In this document: positions 12,855 through 20,957 of the stretch, one piece after another
Layout of the letters: every line of letters starts with the position of its first letter
Numbering within the stretch: position 1 is the stretch's first letter
NCBI GenBank assembly: GCA_002492525.1
Contig: DKZA01000053.1
Location: 1-23,031 of the forward strand
Reading direction: 5' to 3'
Source of the DNA: Lachnospiraceae bacterium UBA7086
GTDB lineage: Bacteria > Bacillota > Clostridia > Lachnospirales > Lachnospiraceae
DNA: 23,031 nucleotides
Position numbers and translations under genes: made by a program
The notes under the pieces: generated by a model
What the model saw: only the letters and a program-made list of their open reading frames with translations
The model's database searches: none
Told to the model about the DNA's origin: nothing

Positions 12855-13697
12855 TCATTTTGACAATAAATATTGATAAATTTCTCTTTTTGGCACGCCA
12901 CGGTCTTTCGCAACCTGTTTCATGGCACTTTTTTCGTCCATTCCCCCCTCCTCATAATATGCCATATGCTCCTCCACTGTCATAGTCTGCCAGGCTGCCT
13001 GTTCTTCCTCTTTTTTTTGAAGCAGACTCTTTCCTTCCACCACCAGCACATACTCTCCGCGGGGTTCTTCCTTTTCATAAAGCACAAGTGCTTCCATTAT
13101 GGTAGTGGGAAGAATTGTCTCAAATTTCTTGGTCAGTTCCCTGCACAGAGTAATCCGGCGATTCCCCAATGCTCCATACAATTCTCCGAGAGTCCTCACC
13201 AGATGATGAGGCGCCTCATATAAAATAATTGTCCGGGACTCCTCCTGTAATTCTCCTAGAATCTGTGCCTTTTCTTTTTTGTCCGAAGGCAGAAAGCCCT
13301 CGAAGCAAAAGCGTCTGGTAGGCAGCCCTGAAAGCGTAAGCGCTGTGATACAGGCCGCCGGTCCCGGCAGAGATGTCACCGGGATTCCCGCCTCCTGGCA
13401 TTTTCTCACAAGCACCTCCCCCGGATCTGACACCGCAGGTGTGCCTGCATCCGTAATCAATGCCACATTCCTGCCCTGCTGCATCTGTCCGATAAGGAAG
13501 TCCGCTTTTTCTACTTTATTATATTCATGATAACTTGTCATAGAAGTTTTTATCTCGAAATGATTTAAGAGCTTTATACTGTTGCGCGTATCTTCCGCAG
13601 CGATCATATCCACACTGCGCAGTGTCTCCACCACACGGGGTGTCATGTCTCCCAGATTTCCTATAGGAGTCGCGCATAAATATAACATTCCCGGCAT
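12855..13697 (-). CDS. rsmI: 16S rRNA (cytidine1402-2'-O)-methyltransferase RsmI (280 aa)
   Basis: SAM-dependent tetrapyrrole-methylase-fold enzyme that methylates C1402 in the ribosomal P site. Signature motifs are ATPIGNLGD (9-17), AAEDTRNS (33-40), ITDAGTPAVSDPG (81-93) and PGPAA (111-115), followed by EGFLP. The ATG at 13697 has AGAGGAG five bases upstream. It lies 26 bases after trmN6, as in the Bacillus yabB-yabC pair; the GIY-YIG gene yazA found between them in Bacillus is missing. It is the last gene of this block before the acpP promoter. A short hairpin after the stop is a poor terminator. Confidence 0.95.
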   Translation of the reverse strand: MPGMLYLCATPIGNLGDMTPRVVETLRSVDMIAAEDTRNSIKLLNHFEIKTSMTSYHEYNKVEKADFLIGQMQQGRNVALITDAGTPAVSDPGEVLVRKCQEAGIPVTSLPGPAACITALTLSGLPTRRFCFEGFLPSDKKEKAQILGELQEESRTIILYEAPHHLVRTLGELYGALGNRRITLCRELTKKFETILPTTIMEALVLYEKEEPRGEYVLVVEGKSLLQKKEEEQAAWQTMTVEEHMAYYEEGGMDEKSAMKQVAKDRGVPKREIYQYLLSK

Positions 13698-13723
13698 AAG
13701 GTCTCCTCTCATAGTTTGTACCG

Positions 13724-14452
13724 TCAATATCCGTAAATATCATAAATCTCCGGCATATATTCACCCGACTCCTGATACACGATCAAAGGCTTTTCCACTG
13801 TCAGCCGCGGTCTGCCGCCTCGTCTGGCCTCAATCAGCACCATATTTGGCTCTTTATCCACAAAGGGATATACCAGCTGCATCCGCTTGGGCTCCAGTTT
13901 ATTCTCCCGCAGCACCACCATAATCTCTGCCAGCCGAAAGGGTCTGTGTACCATAAAAAAGCTTCCGCCAGGCTTAAGAAGTTTCGCTGTCTGCATGATT
14001 ACATCTTCCAGTGTACAAAGTATCTCATGCCTTGCTACCGCTTTGGCATCCTCCGGATTCTTAAGGCCATGCCGTCCTATCATATAGGGCGGATTACAGG
14101 TTATAACGTCAAAAGAAGCAGCCTCAAACCGCTCTCCTGCCTCTTTGATATCCCCCGTAACAATATCTATTTTCTCTTCCAGTCCATTCAGCCGCACACT
14201 GCGCCTTGCCATATCGGCGCTGTCCGGCTGAATTTCCAGACCCGTCAGATGTGCCGCACCCGTCTTGGCCTCCAACAGAATAGGTATAATCCCCGTTCCG
14301 GTTCCCAGATCCAGCACCCTGGCACCGTCTTTTACTCTGGCAAATCCGGACAGAAGTACCGCATCCATCCCAAAGCAGAAACGACCCGGATCCTGTATGA
14401 TATGATATCCGTTTCTCTCCAGGTCATCGATCCGCTCATTTTCTTTTAACAT
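13724..14452 (-). CDS. trmN6: tRNA1(Val) (adenine37-N6)-methyltransferase-like protein TrmN6/YabB (242 aa)
   Basis: Class I SAM methyltransferase that modifies A37 in tRNA or another nucleic-acid base. The SAM motif VLDLGTGTGIIP lies at 46-57, and the amino-methylase NPPY motif (120-123) marks N6-adenine or glutamine methylation. The N-terminal DPGRFCFGMDAVLLSGFA matches YabB/TrmN6 proteins. The start is uncertain: ATG at 14452 is used here by length comparison, but a GTG six codons upstream has a better-spaced G-rich site. It sits between ricT and rsmI as in Bacillus. The tRNA target is inferred from the family. Confidence 0.88.
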   Translation of the reverse strand: MLKENERIDDLERNGYHIIQDPGRFCFGMDAVLLSGFARVKDGARVLDLGTGTGIIPILLEAKTGAAHLTGLEIQPDSADMARRSVRLNGLEEKIDIVTGDIKEAGERFEAASFDVITCNPPYMIGRHGLKNPEDAKAVARHEILCTLEDVIMQTAKLLKPGGSFFMVHRPFRLAEIMVVLRENKLEPKRMQLVYPFVDKEPNMVLIEARRGGRPRLTVEKPLIVYQESGEYMPEIYDIYGY

Positions 14453-14502
14453 AACCCCGTCTTTTGACACTTTCAACCCCCAGATGACAAGAGCAAGACC
14501 GG

Positions 14503-15417
14503 TTAGTTATCATCTATTCCGGATTTATTCCCGTCCTGCTTCTCAAGTTTCTCCAATTCCTTGAGTTCTGCTTCATTCGGATCCGCCTTGCGATTCTTGT
14601 TATGTCTTCTCTTAAAACGGATCTGTTCTACCTTGTACTCCTGAATCTCCTTCTCGTCTCCCACATCTACAATAACCTTCACCAGCTGACGCAGCACATT
14701 AACGCTGTGCACTTCGCCTTTGAGTCCATCCTCTGTGGTCACAAAGTCTCCTACATTAGGCAGTTTTCTATTAAGATCCTCGTAAATCTCCTCTTCGTTC
14801 TTCAGACAACACATCAGTCTGCCGCAAACCCCTGATATTTTGGTGGGATTTAAAGACAGGTTCTGCTCCTTGGCCATCTTGATAGACACCGGAGCAAACT
14901 CCGATAAATGTGTATGGCAGCAAAGCGGTCTGCCGCAGATACCGATACCGCCTAGAATCTTTGTCTCATCCCGCACGCCAATCTGTCTGAGTTCTATTCG
15001 TGTCTTAAAAACAGACGCAAGATCCTTAACCAGTTCCCTGAAATCAATCCGGCCGTCTGCCGTAAAATAAAACAATACTTTGTTATTATCAAAGGTATAT
15101 TCCGCATCAATCAATTTCATCTGCAAATCGTGTTTTCTAATCTTTTCCAGACAAATATGATAAGCTTCTTTCTCTTTTTTCTTGTTTGCCGCCTCCTGTT
15201 CATCATCCTTCTGTGTCGCCACACGTAAGACTGCCTTAAGAGGCTGGACAACTTTATCATCTTCCACCTCCCTGGGATCACCTACCACGGTGCCGTACTC
15301 AATACCCCGGGCCGTCTCTACAATCACATGATCATTTCTCTTTACTTCCAGTTTACCCGGATCAAAATAATATATCTTACCGGCAGTCCGAAACCGAACG
15401 CCTATCACTTTAACCAT
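14503..15417 (-). CDS. ricT: RicT (YaaT), PSP1-domain regulator of RNA maturation (304 aa)
   Basis: In B. subtilis RicT joins RicA and RicF in an Fe-S complex that helps RNase Y mature mRNAs and affects sporulation, competence and biofilm. The PSP1 domain is in the middle of the protein. Conserved Cys are grouped as CGRPLCC (161, 166, 167) and CGRLMCC (198, 203, 204), fitting cluster ligands. The C-terminal tail (about 260-304) is highly charged and probably disordered. GGAGG ten bases before the ATG is the ribosome site. It follows holB by 57 bases; yabA, next to yaaT in Bacillus, is absent here. Confidence 0.94.
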   Translation of the reverse strand: MVKVIGVRFRTAGKIYYFDPGKLEVKRNDHVIVETARGIEYGTVVGDPREVEDDKVVQPLKAVLRVATQKDDEQEAANKKKEKEAYHICLEKIRKHDLQMKLIDAEYTFDNNKVLFYFTADGRIDFRELVKDLASVFKTRIELRQIGVRDETKILGGIGICGRPLCCHTHLSEFAPVSIKMAKEQNLSLNPTKISGVCGRLMCCLKNEEEIYEDLNRKLPNVGDFVTTEDGLKGEVHSVNVLRQLVKVIVDVGDEKEIQEYKVEQIRFKRRHNKNRKADPNEAELKELEKLEKQDGNKSGIDDN

Positions 15418-15474
15418 AATCTATCAACCTCCACATTATTCTGGCAGACTCTGCCCATATCACAAACCGTCCGC

Positions 15475-16464
15475 CTAATTCTCCTTGATCGTCAGGAGCA
15501 TAAGTTCCATGGTCAGATCAAAATTCACATTGGCCTCCAGTCTTCTCTTCGCCTGCTGGAGCGCGCTCACAATGGTCTCAATCCCTTCGTAAGTACTTCT
15601 GTCCGCTACTCTTCTAATCTGCTGAATCTCCTGTTTGAACACCAGACTATTCATATCCTTGGTAGCCTTAAACAGCAATACGTCCCGATACCACACTGTT
15701 AAAATATCAAGATAATCGTTGACATCCAGCTTATATTCCATAATCTTCTTAATTGCCTTGACAATTTCATTAATCTCCATATCGTTGATATACTTCACCA
15801 ACGTAATGGCTTCATCCTTAACCTTCTCAAACTCTTCACTGCTGGCCAGAAGTTTCGCTTTGCCAATATTGCCTCTGGCAAAGGATACACAGATATTTGC
15901 CTTATAATCCGGTACGCCCAGCTCTTCCATCAGATATTTTTTCACAAGGTTGTCCGGCACCGGTTTCATATTAAGCACCACACACCGGCTTATGACCGTG
16001 GGAAGAAGTGCCTCCACATTATCCGTAAGGATTAAAATGACCGCATATTCCGGCGGCTCTTCCAGTGTCTTTAAGAGCGCGTTCTGAGCCTGCGGTGTCA
16101 TCTTCTCACCCTCATTCATAATATAAATCTTACGCGGACTGCTATAAGGCTTGATCCCGATATCATTGTTAATCTGGCCACGGATATCCTCCACGCCAAT
16201 GGTATTGGGTTTCTCATGACTGATATACACAATATCCGGATGATTATGACTAAGCGCCTGCTTACAGGAATGACACTCATTACATGGATCTGTACCGCCC
16301 TTTTCGCACTGTAATGTCATGGCAAAAATACGGGCAATAAATTCCTTACCGGCATTTCGCTCTCCGTTAATGATATAAGCATGTGATACCTTGTTTGATG
16401 TGATCGCGTTTTGTATATGTTCCTTTAACTGATCTTGTCCGATAATATCTGCAAATTTAGCCAT
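15475..16464 (-). CDS. holB: DNA polymerase III delta' subunit HolB (329 aa)
   Basis: Clamp-loader subunit of the AAA+ class. The N-terminal FADIIGQDQLKEHI is typical. The phosphate loop is degenerate (GERNAGKE, 34-41, Glu where Thr/Ser is expected), fitting delta', which does not hydrolyse ATP. A zinc module is formed by Cys53, 61, 64 and 67, followed by ALLKTLEEPPEYAVILILT and the SRC motif. Length is normal. GAGG lies six bases before the ATG. It follows yaaR by 22 bases. Confidence 0.94.
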   Translation of the reverse strand: MAKFADIIGQDQLKEHIQNAITSNKVSHAYIINGERNAGKEFIARIFAMTLQCEKGGTDPCNECHSCKQALSHNHPDIVYISHEKPNTIGVEDIRGQINNDIGIKPYSSPRKIYIMNEGEKMTPQAQNALLKTLEEPPEYAVILILTDNVEALLPTVISRCVVLNMKPVPDNLVKKYLMEELGVPDYKANICVSFARGNIGKAKLLASSEEFEKVKDEAITLVKYINDMEINEIVKAIKKIMEYKLDVNDYLDILTVWYRDVLLFKATKDMNSLVFKQEIQQIRRVADRSTYEGIETIVSALQQAKRRLEANVNFDLTMELMLLTIKEN

Positions 16465-16486
16465 CTATAACCTCACCGTTTCCCCT

Positions 16487-16927
16487 TTACGTAAAAATAT
16501 CTAACAACAGTCCCCGTATTTCTCCAATCTTGTCAAGAATCGCCAGATGATCCTGCTCATCCTTTACAAGCTCCTGTGCCAGTTCATCCAGATTCTGATC
16601 AATCAATCGAATGATCCCATATACTCTGTGCCGTCCTCTCCTATCCAGAAAGTTCTCTCTGGAAAAGGCATGGGAACGATTCACCACCTCATTTAGAAAA
16701 TCTTTGATCAGCGCACGATATCGTTTCATATCCTTGATATCCCGGTGCTTGGCGAGTTTATCACCTTGTCTGGTAATCTCCTCCATCATACCAATCAGTG
16801 CCTGCTGCAAATCCTGTTCCTCAATCCTGCTGACAAGAGTGAACTTAAAAGTACCGTCCGTCTCCTGCGCCTGCTGTGTCTGGTCTATCTGCGGCGTCTG
16901 CTGTATCTGATTTACTTTGATATCCAC
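16487..16927 (-). CDS. yaaR: YaaR-family protein (DUF327, 146 aa)
   Basis: A small, mostly helical protein of unknown role that is almost always found beside holB in Firmicutes. A Gln-rich disordered N-terminus (residues 6-22) is followed by helices containing GDKLAKHRDIKDMKRYRALIKDF and the HRVYGIIRLIDQNL segment typical of the family. It starts at a GTG (16927), with AAAGGGG nine bases upstream. Length agrees with the family. Confidence 0.9.
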   Translation of the reverse strand: MDIKVNQIQQTPQIDQTQQAQETDGTFKFTLVSRIEEQDLQQALIGMMEEITRQGDKLAKHRDIKDMKRYRALIKDFLNEVVNRSHAFSRENFLDRRGRHRVYGIIRLIDQNLDELAQELVKDEQDHLAILDKIGEIRGLLLDIFT

Positions 16928-16947
16928 TCCCTGTCACCCCTTTTCTG

Positions 16948-17541
16948 TCATGAATTCAGATGCTTCTGCAGATAAGTCACAATCTCATTCAAACATCTAT
17001 CTAACTGGTCGTTATAAAATGTCTTTTCAATCCCCGCCTGTGCCATCTTTTCCATGGAAAAATCTTCTGCATCCGCAAGAAAACGTCTGCACATCTCCTC
17101 GTATTTAGGATGATCCTGCGCCTTTTCCCGATCCAACGCTCTTTGAAGCCGCACTCCGTCGTCCAGTTCAATCATAACCGGCACTACCTTGTCTGTGCCA
17201 TAGAACCTGCACAGCTGATCGTAAGCCTCCAGCGTACCGATCAGCACATAGGAAAAAACCTCCAAATCAATAGTCCCATCCGCCACCGTAAAATACCGCC
17301 AGACACCATAACAGGTATTATAGGCTCTGGATTCTATGACACAGCCATGCCCCAGAAGTTCCTGATATCCTTCCTCATCAGTAAAGTGATACTCCACACC
17401 ATCTGTTTCCCCGGCCCGGATTGGTCGGGTCGTATAGGGCACGATTGTCTTTAAATGCACGCTCTCCTGCATCAGCAATCTTTTATATATAGTATCTTTA
17501 CCCGATGAGCTCTTGCCCATCAGACATATTATTTTTCCCAT
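16948..17541 (-). CDS. Guanylate-kinase-like protein in the tmk position (197 aa)
   Basis: A P-loop nucleoside-monophosphate-kinase-fold protein. The phosphate loop is GKSSSGKDT (9-17), and the guanylate kinase nucleotide-binding segment YTTRP.RAGE.DGVEYHF (36-53) is clear. Further on, the canonical YGT motif reads YGVWRYF and the C-terminal lid is altered, so it may not be the housekeeping GMP kinase. In B. subtilis the gene between yaaO and the yaaQ-yaaR-holB run is tmk (dTMP kinase); here this protein fills that slot. The start at 17541 (MGKIICL) is chosen for its AAAGG site. Activity on GMP, dTMP or another nucleotide is untested. Confidence 0.8.
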   Translation of the reverse strand: MGKIICLMGKSSSGKDTIYKRLLMQESVHLKTIVPYTTRPIRAGETDGVEYHFTDEEGYQELLGHGCVIESRAYNTCYGVWRYFTVADGTIDLEVFSYVLIGTLEAYDQLCRFYGTDKVVPVMIELDDGVRLQRALDREKAQDHPKYEEMCRRFLADAEDFSMEKMAQAGIEKTFYNDQLDRCLNEIVTYLQKHLNS

Positions 17542-17622
17542 AAACGCCATTACCTTTTGTCTAAAGCCTCATATTAATAATGCCACACTTTTATGGGAAT
17601 TTCAACCGCTTCCGACAGCCGC

Positions 17623-19152
17623 TTACTCCCTGACGACACAGACCATACCGGCATCTGAAACCCCCTGCACGTTAAGCCCCATCCTGCGGCTTTCCGCTAT
17701 CTGCCCCACAACTATCTCATCCATAATTTCTCCCGGCACAATCAGCGGAATCCCCGGCGGATACAGATTGATAAAATCAGCCGCAGTCCTGCCAGCTGCG
17801 TTCTGCAACGGAATTTCTTCCTGTTCCCCATGAAATGCCTGGGCCGGTATCATCCTGCTGTCAGGATACAGTTCCTGTCTGTCCACCGTCTGTTTTTCCT
17901 GCAAAGGCTCTGTCTTTGTGCAGGCTTCCTTCTCTATCCTATCATCTATCTCACAAATTGCATCAGCCAATCTCTGCCAGCCTTGTTCGGTATCCATCAA
18001 AGTCATCATCGCCAGTACAAAAGTATCTGCCGCCATCTCCATCTGCAAATGATATTCCTCCCGCAAAATTTCATGCAATCGGGAACCATTCATGGAGGTA
18101 TTTTTAACAGAAATTACTATTTTTCCTGTATCCCATGCCAGCAGATCATATGCATTTTCTGACAATTTTGTCATTTTTCCAATATGTATATGCCGGCAGT
18201 ATGCCGTTTTATCGCAAAATCTCTTATATTGCTGCTGATAAAACGCAAATCTCTGCGCACCATGCTCTTCCAGGAAACGCACACAGGAATCCATACTGGC
18301 CATCAACACATAAGACGGGCTGCTGCTTTGCAGCATGGCCAGATATCTGCGCAGTCTGTCCCGGTCCACCAGACTGCCGTTCACATGCAAAAGAGCCGTC
18401 TGCGTCATCGCCGGCAACGTCTTATGCAGGCTGTGTATGACCAGATCCGCTCCCGCAGCCACAGCGCCCTGCGGTTTCTTATCGACAAAGCCGGAATCCG
18501 CTCTCTGCAAAACACCTTCTGGCTTCCTGTCAAAAAGGCCAAGATGCGCTCCATGCGCTTCATCCACAATAAGCACCTTCCCATGTGCATGAACAATACG
18601 GGCCGCTGCCTCGATATCCGAAATGATTCCCTCATACGTGGGAGACGTAACCACCACCGCCTTGCAGGCCGGATAGGCATCCAGCAAATCTCCTATCCTC
18701 TCCGCACTCACCCCGTCATAGATATCATATTCCCGAATTCTTCCCGGATAATAATACCGGGGCCTTAGCCCCTGCATGATGACCGCATGGTACACCGCTT
18801 TATGACAATTGCGTGCTATCAGGATTTCATCCCCCGGCTGTGTCACCGACATAACTGCCGCCAACACCCCGCAGGTACTGCCGTTAACCAGATAATAGGT
18901 CTCCTGCGCCCCGTAGAGCCTGTTAGCCCGCTCCTGTGCTTCCTGTAATAATCCCTTAGCCTGATGCAGATTATCAAAACCATCTATTTCCGTGATATCT
19001 ATGTCATAATACGCCGCCATCTCCCCGCTATCGGGATTGCGCTTATGACCCGGCATATGGCAAGGATAATCCCGACCGGCGCAGTATGTTGATAATGCCT
19101 GATATAACCCCTTCGAGGTTTGTTTTTGATCCCTATTCATATCTATATTCAT
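17623..19152 (-). CDS. PLP-dependent Orn/Lys/Arg decarboxylase-family protein, YaaO-like (509 aa)
   Basis: An aspartate-aminotransferase-fold decarboxylase of basic amino acids, the short clostridial/Bacillus form. Features are CHMPGHKR (31-38), NGSTCG (90-95), VDEAHGAH (197-204), the PLP lysine Lys244 in SLHKTLPAMTQ, and the C-terminal YPPGIPLIVPGE substrate loop. Position and size match B. subtilis yaaO. The segment at residues 207-230 (DRKPEGVL...DKKPQGAV) looks longer than usual and is partly repetitive. Substrate (Lys, Arg or Orn) cannot be told. The ribosome site before the ATG is weak; a second ATG four codons later is possible. A role in polyamine synthesis is family knowledge. Confidence 0.9.
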   Translation of the reverse strand: MNIDMNRDQKQTSKGLYQALSTYCAGRDYPCHMPGHKRNPDSGEMAAYYDIDITEIDGFDNLHQAKGLLQEAQERANRLYGAQETYYLVNGSTCGVLAAVMSVTQPGDEILIARNCHKAVYHAVIMQGLRPRYYYPGRIREYDIYDGVSAERIGDLLDAYPACKAVVVTSPTYEGIISDIEAAARIVHAHGKVLIVDEAHGAHLGLFDRKPEGVLQRADSGFVDKKPQGAVAAGADLVIHSLHKTLPAMTQTALLHVNGSLVDRDRLRRYLAMLQSSSPSYVLMASMDSCVRFLEEHGAQRFAFYQQQYKRFCDKTAYCRHIHIGKMTKLSENAYDLLAWDTGKIVISVKNTSMNGSRLHEILREEYHLQMEMAADTFVLAMMTLMDTEQGWQRLADAICEIDDRIEKEACTKTEPLQEKQTVDRQELYPDSRMIPAQAFHGEQEEIPLQNAAGRTAADFINLYPPGIPLIVPGEIMDEIVVGQIAESRRMGLNVQGVSDAGMVCVVRE

Positions 19153-19180
19153 TCTTATATCTATTTACGTTCCTTGCTTT

Positions 19181-19723
19181 TTATGAAGCGCATGCACCAT
19201 GCCCCCGATGCAGCCCAACCGTTTCCATGAAAGAGCAGTATTTATCCGCAGCCGTCACCACCCATGCTTCCCGGCAGGCCGGAGGTACTACAGAAAGCGG
19301 CCACATATGCTTCTTAATAATCTCCCGCTGGATATCATTAAGCTGATACTCTTTTTCAGCATTATGAAGCGCCGTCATCGGATGATGAAATCCATGTAGT
19401 CTCTTTCTCTGGGACAAATACTCCTTATCATGCCAGTCATAGAGAAAATAATCATGTAGAAGCGCACCCCGGATCAAATCATGCTTGTTACAATTAAGCC
19501 CTAGTTTTTTATTCAGGAGCAGACTATAACAAGCCACATCCATACAATGGTTATGCACCGTCATCGTCCCATGCTGTATATGTTTTCTAGTACTCTGAAA
19601 GTTCACGGAGTCAAGAATATCCCCTCCATGTTCCTTTATGAGCCTGCGAAGCTGTTTATGCCGCTCATACAGCTTTCGCAGACGCTCTCTTCGTCTTTGC
19701 TTATAATTTCTCATAAAATCCAT
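19181..19723 (-). CDS. HD-domain metal-dependent phosphohydrolase (180 aa)
   Basis: Likely hydrolyses a nucleotide or another phosphate ester. Metal-ligand residues of the HD fold are visible: His57/His59 (TVHNHCMDV), the His90-Asp91 pair (GALLHDYFLYDWH), His139 (KKHMWPL) and Asp160 (TAADKYCS). The N-terminal 30 residues are extremely basic (Arg/Lys in over a third of positions), suggesting nucleic-acid or ribosome contact. The start at 19723 is supported by GAGGG eight bases upstream; a TTG/ATG further out lacks this. It lies 28 bases before the decarboxylase gene and 49 after the glycosyltransferase gene. The substrate is unknown. Confidence 0.87.
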   Translation of the reverse strand: MDFMRNYKQRRRERLRKLYERHKQLRRLIKEHGGDILDSVNFQSTRKHIQHGTMTVHNHCMDVACYSLLLNKKLGLNCNKHDLIRGALLHDYFLYDWHDKEYLSQRKRLHGFHHPMTALHNAEKEYQLNDIQREIIKKHMWPLSVVPPACREAWVVTAADKYCSFMETVGLHRGHGACAS

Positions 19724-19772
19724 CCGGTATTCCCTCTTCCCACAAAATAGATTTATTCTGTCTTTTGTATGA

Positions 19773-20957
19773 TCACTGACCGTCATTTTCTATCAATTCA
19801 TGTAACACTCCAGCCCGGTGAGCCCAGGTATGGCCCGCCTGGGCCGTCTCATAACCCCGGTCCGCAATTTTTTGCATACGTCCGGGATCCGCCAACAACC
19901 CGGCCGCAATTTCCGGCAGGCGATCCATATGCTGTAATGTATATATGCTGCAATTTATATCATCCTGCAAAACAGTATCCAGATATATGCTACTGTCCGT
20001 CAGGCAGACCGCCCCGTTTAACATACTGTTAAAAATCCTGTCGTGTGCGCCATCCTTAAACCAGGGCATTACATTGAGAGAAAGCTTTGTCTGACACAGC
20101 TTCTTAAGACAACCCACGGAATCCAGACTATTCATAATCATCAGATTCTCTGTCTGCTTACACTCCAAAAGATCCCAGCCATCGCCAAACACATGTACTT
20201 TGATTCCTGCATCCACCAGCTCCTGCACTGCCCGTCCCCGGAAAGTATAACGCACATACAGGTCGATAAAAGTGAGCGCTGCCATGACTTTCTTAAATTC
20301 TTCTTCCGGCACCTCTCCCAGTTCTTCTTCCAGATGCACCTGTGCCACCTCTTCTACAGTCTTCCAGGGATTTGCCAGCAAGTCATCAATCATGCCATAG
20401 TAAAATGCCGTATATTCATCATCAATTCTTGTAATATATTTTTCAAAAGTAGCCGGCACACAATAATTACCCACCATTGTCACGTCATATTTACGAAATT
20501 CCACAGGCACATTCGATCTGTCCGGATACAGCTTCGTACCCGCCAAAGGCAAAAACGGTCCATTCATAATTTCCGGAAAAAAACGTCTCATATAAGCTTC
20601 ATGATTCCTGTCGATGCTGATATGATGATAATTGTGCGGCACCTTTTCCAAAAAATGATGATAATACATAGGATGATCCACTACAATATTATAACTGGGA
20701 ATGGAAAGTGCATCCCACATCATGGTTCCGTTTTCATCCAGAAAATATTCCTCTCCGCTCATACCATGAAAATTAAAATTAATCAGTACCGTATTTCCTT
20801 TTTCAAAAAAACGGAAAAAATTCTCCGTACTGCTCCAGGGCTTACTCAGGTCATAGATAAAGACATCATGACCCATTGTTTTCATAGCCTCTGCAATCTG
20901 TAACGAGAAATAACCCTGTGTTTCTATATCCCCTACAAAAAATAATATCCTTTTCAT
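19773..20957 (-). CDS. CgeB-like glycosyltransferase (394 aa)
   Basis: A GT-B-fold protein of the CgeB/YkvP type, which in Bacillus is linked to spore-surface maturation. The N-terminal Rossmann half begins MKRILFFVGDIETQGYFSLQIAEAM. The C-terminal half has VHVFGDGWDLL, SLNVMPWFKDGAHDRIFNSMLNGAVCLTD and a GHTWAHRA tail, matching the family's nucleotide-sugar-binding region. It has no signal or membrane segment. Its ATG overlaps the EIIC stop as ATGA, with GAGGG eight bases upstream, so the two are co-translated. The glycosyl donor and acceptor are unknown. Confidence 0.88.
   Translation of the reverse strand: MKRILFFVGDIETQGYFSLQIAEAMKTMGHDVFIYDLSKPWSSTENFFRFFEKGNTVLINFNFHGMSGEEYFLDENGTMMWDALSIPSYNIVVDHPMYYHHFLEKVPHNYHHISIDRNHEAYMRRFFPEIMNGPFLPLAGTKLYPDRSNVPVEFRKYDVTMVGNYCVPATFEKYITRIDDEYTAFYYGMIDDLLANPWKTVEEVAQVHLEEELGEVPEEEFKKVMAALTFIDLYVRYTFRGRAVQELVDAGIKVHVFGDGWDLLECKQTENLMIMNSLDSVGCLKKLCQTKLSLNVMPWFKDGAHDRIFNSMLNGAVCLTDSSIYLDTVLQDDINCSIYTLQHMDRLPEIAAGLLADPGRMQKIADRGYETAQAGHTWAHRAGVLHELIENDGQ

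Noticed and set aside
12848..12868. Inverted repeat TTGTCA...TGACAA at the end of rsmI as a terminator
   Set aside because: The stem is only about six bases, A/T-rich, and no T run follows on the gene strand.
20043..20903. A 286-codon open frame on the + strand
   Set aside because: It is antisense to the CgeB-like gene, whose protein has clear family motifs. The + frame is rich in His/Cys/Ile without domain features and has no ribosome site.
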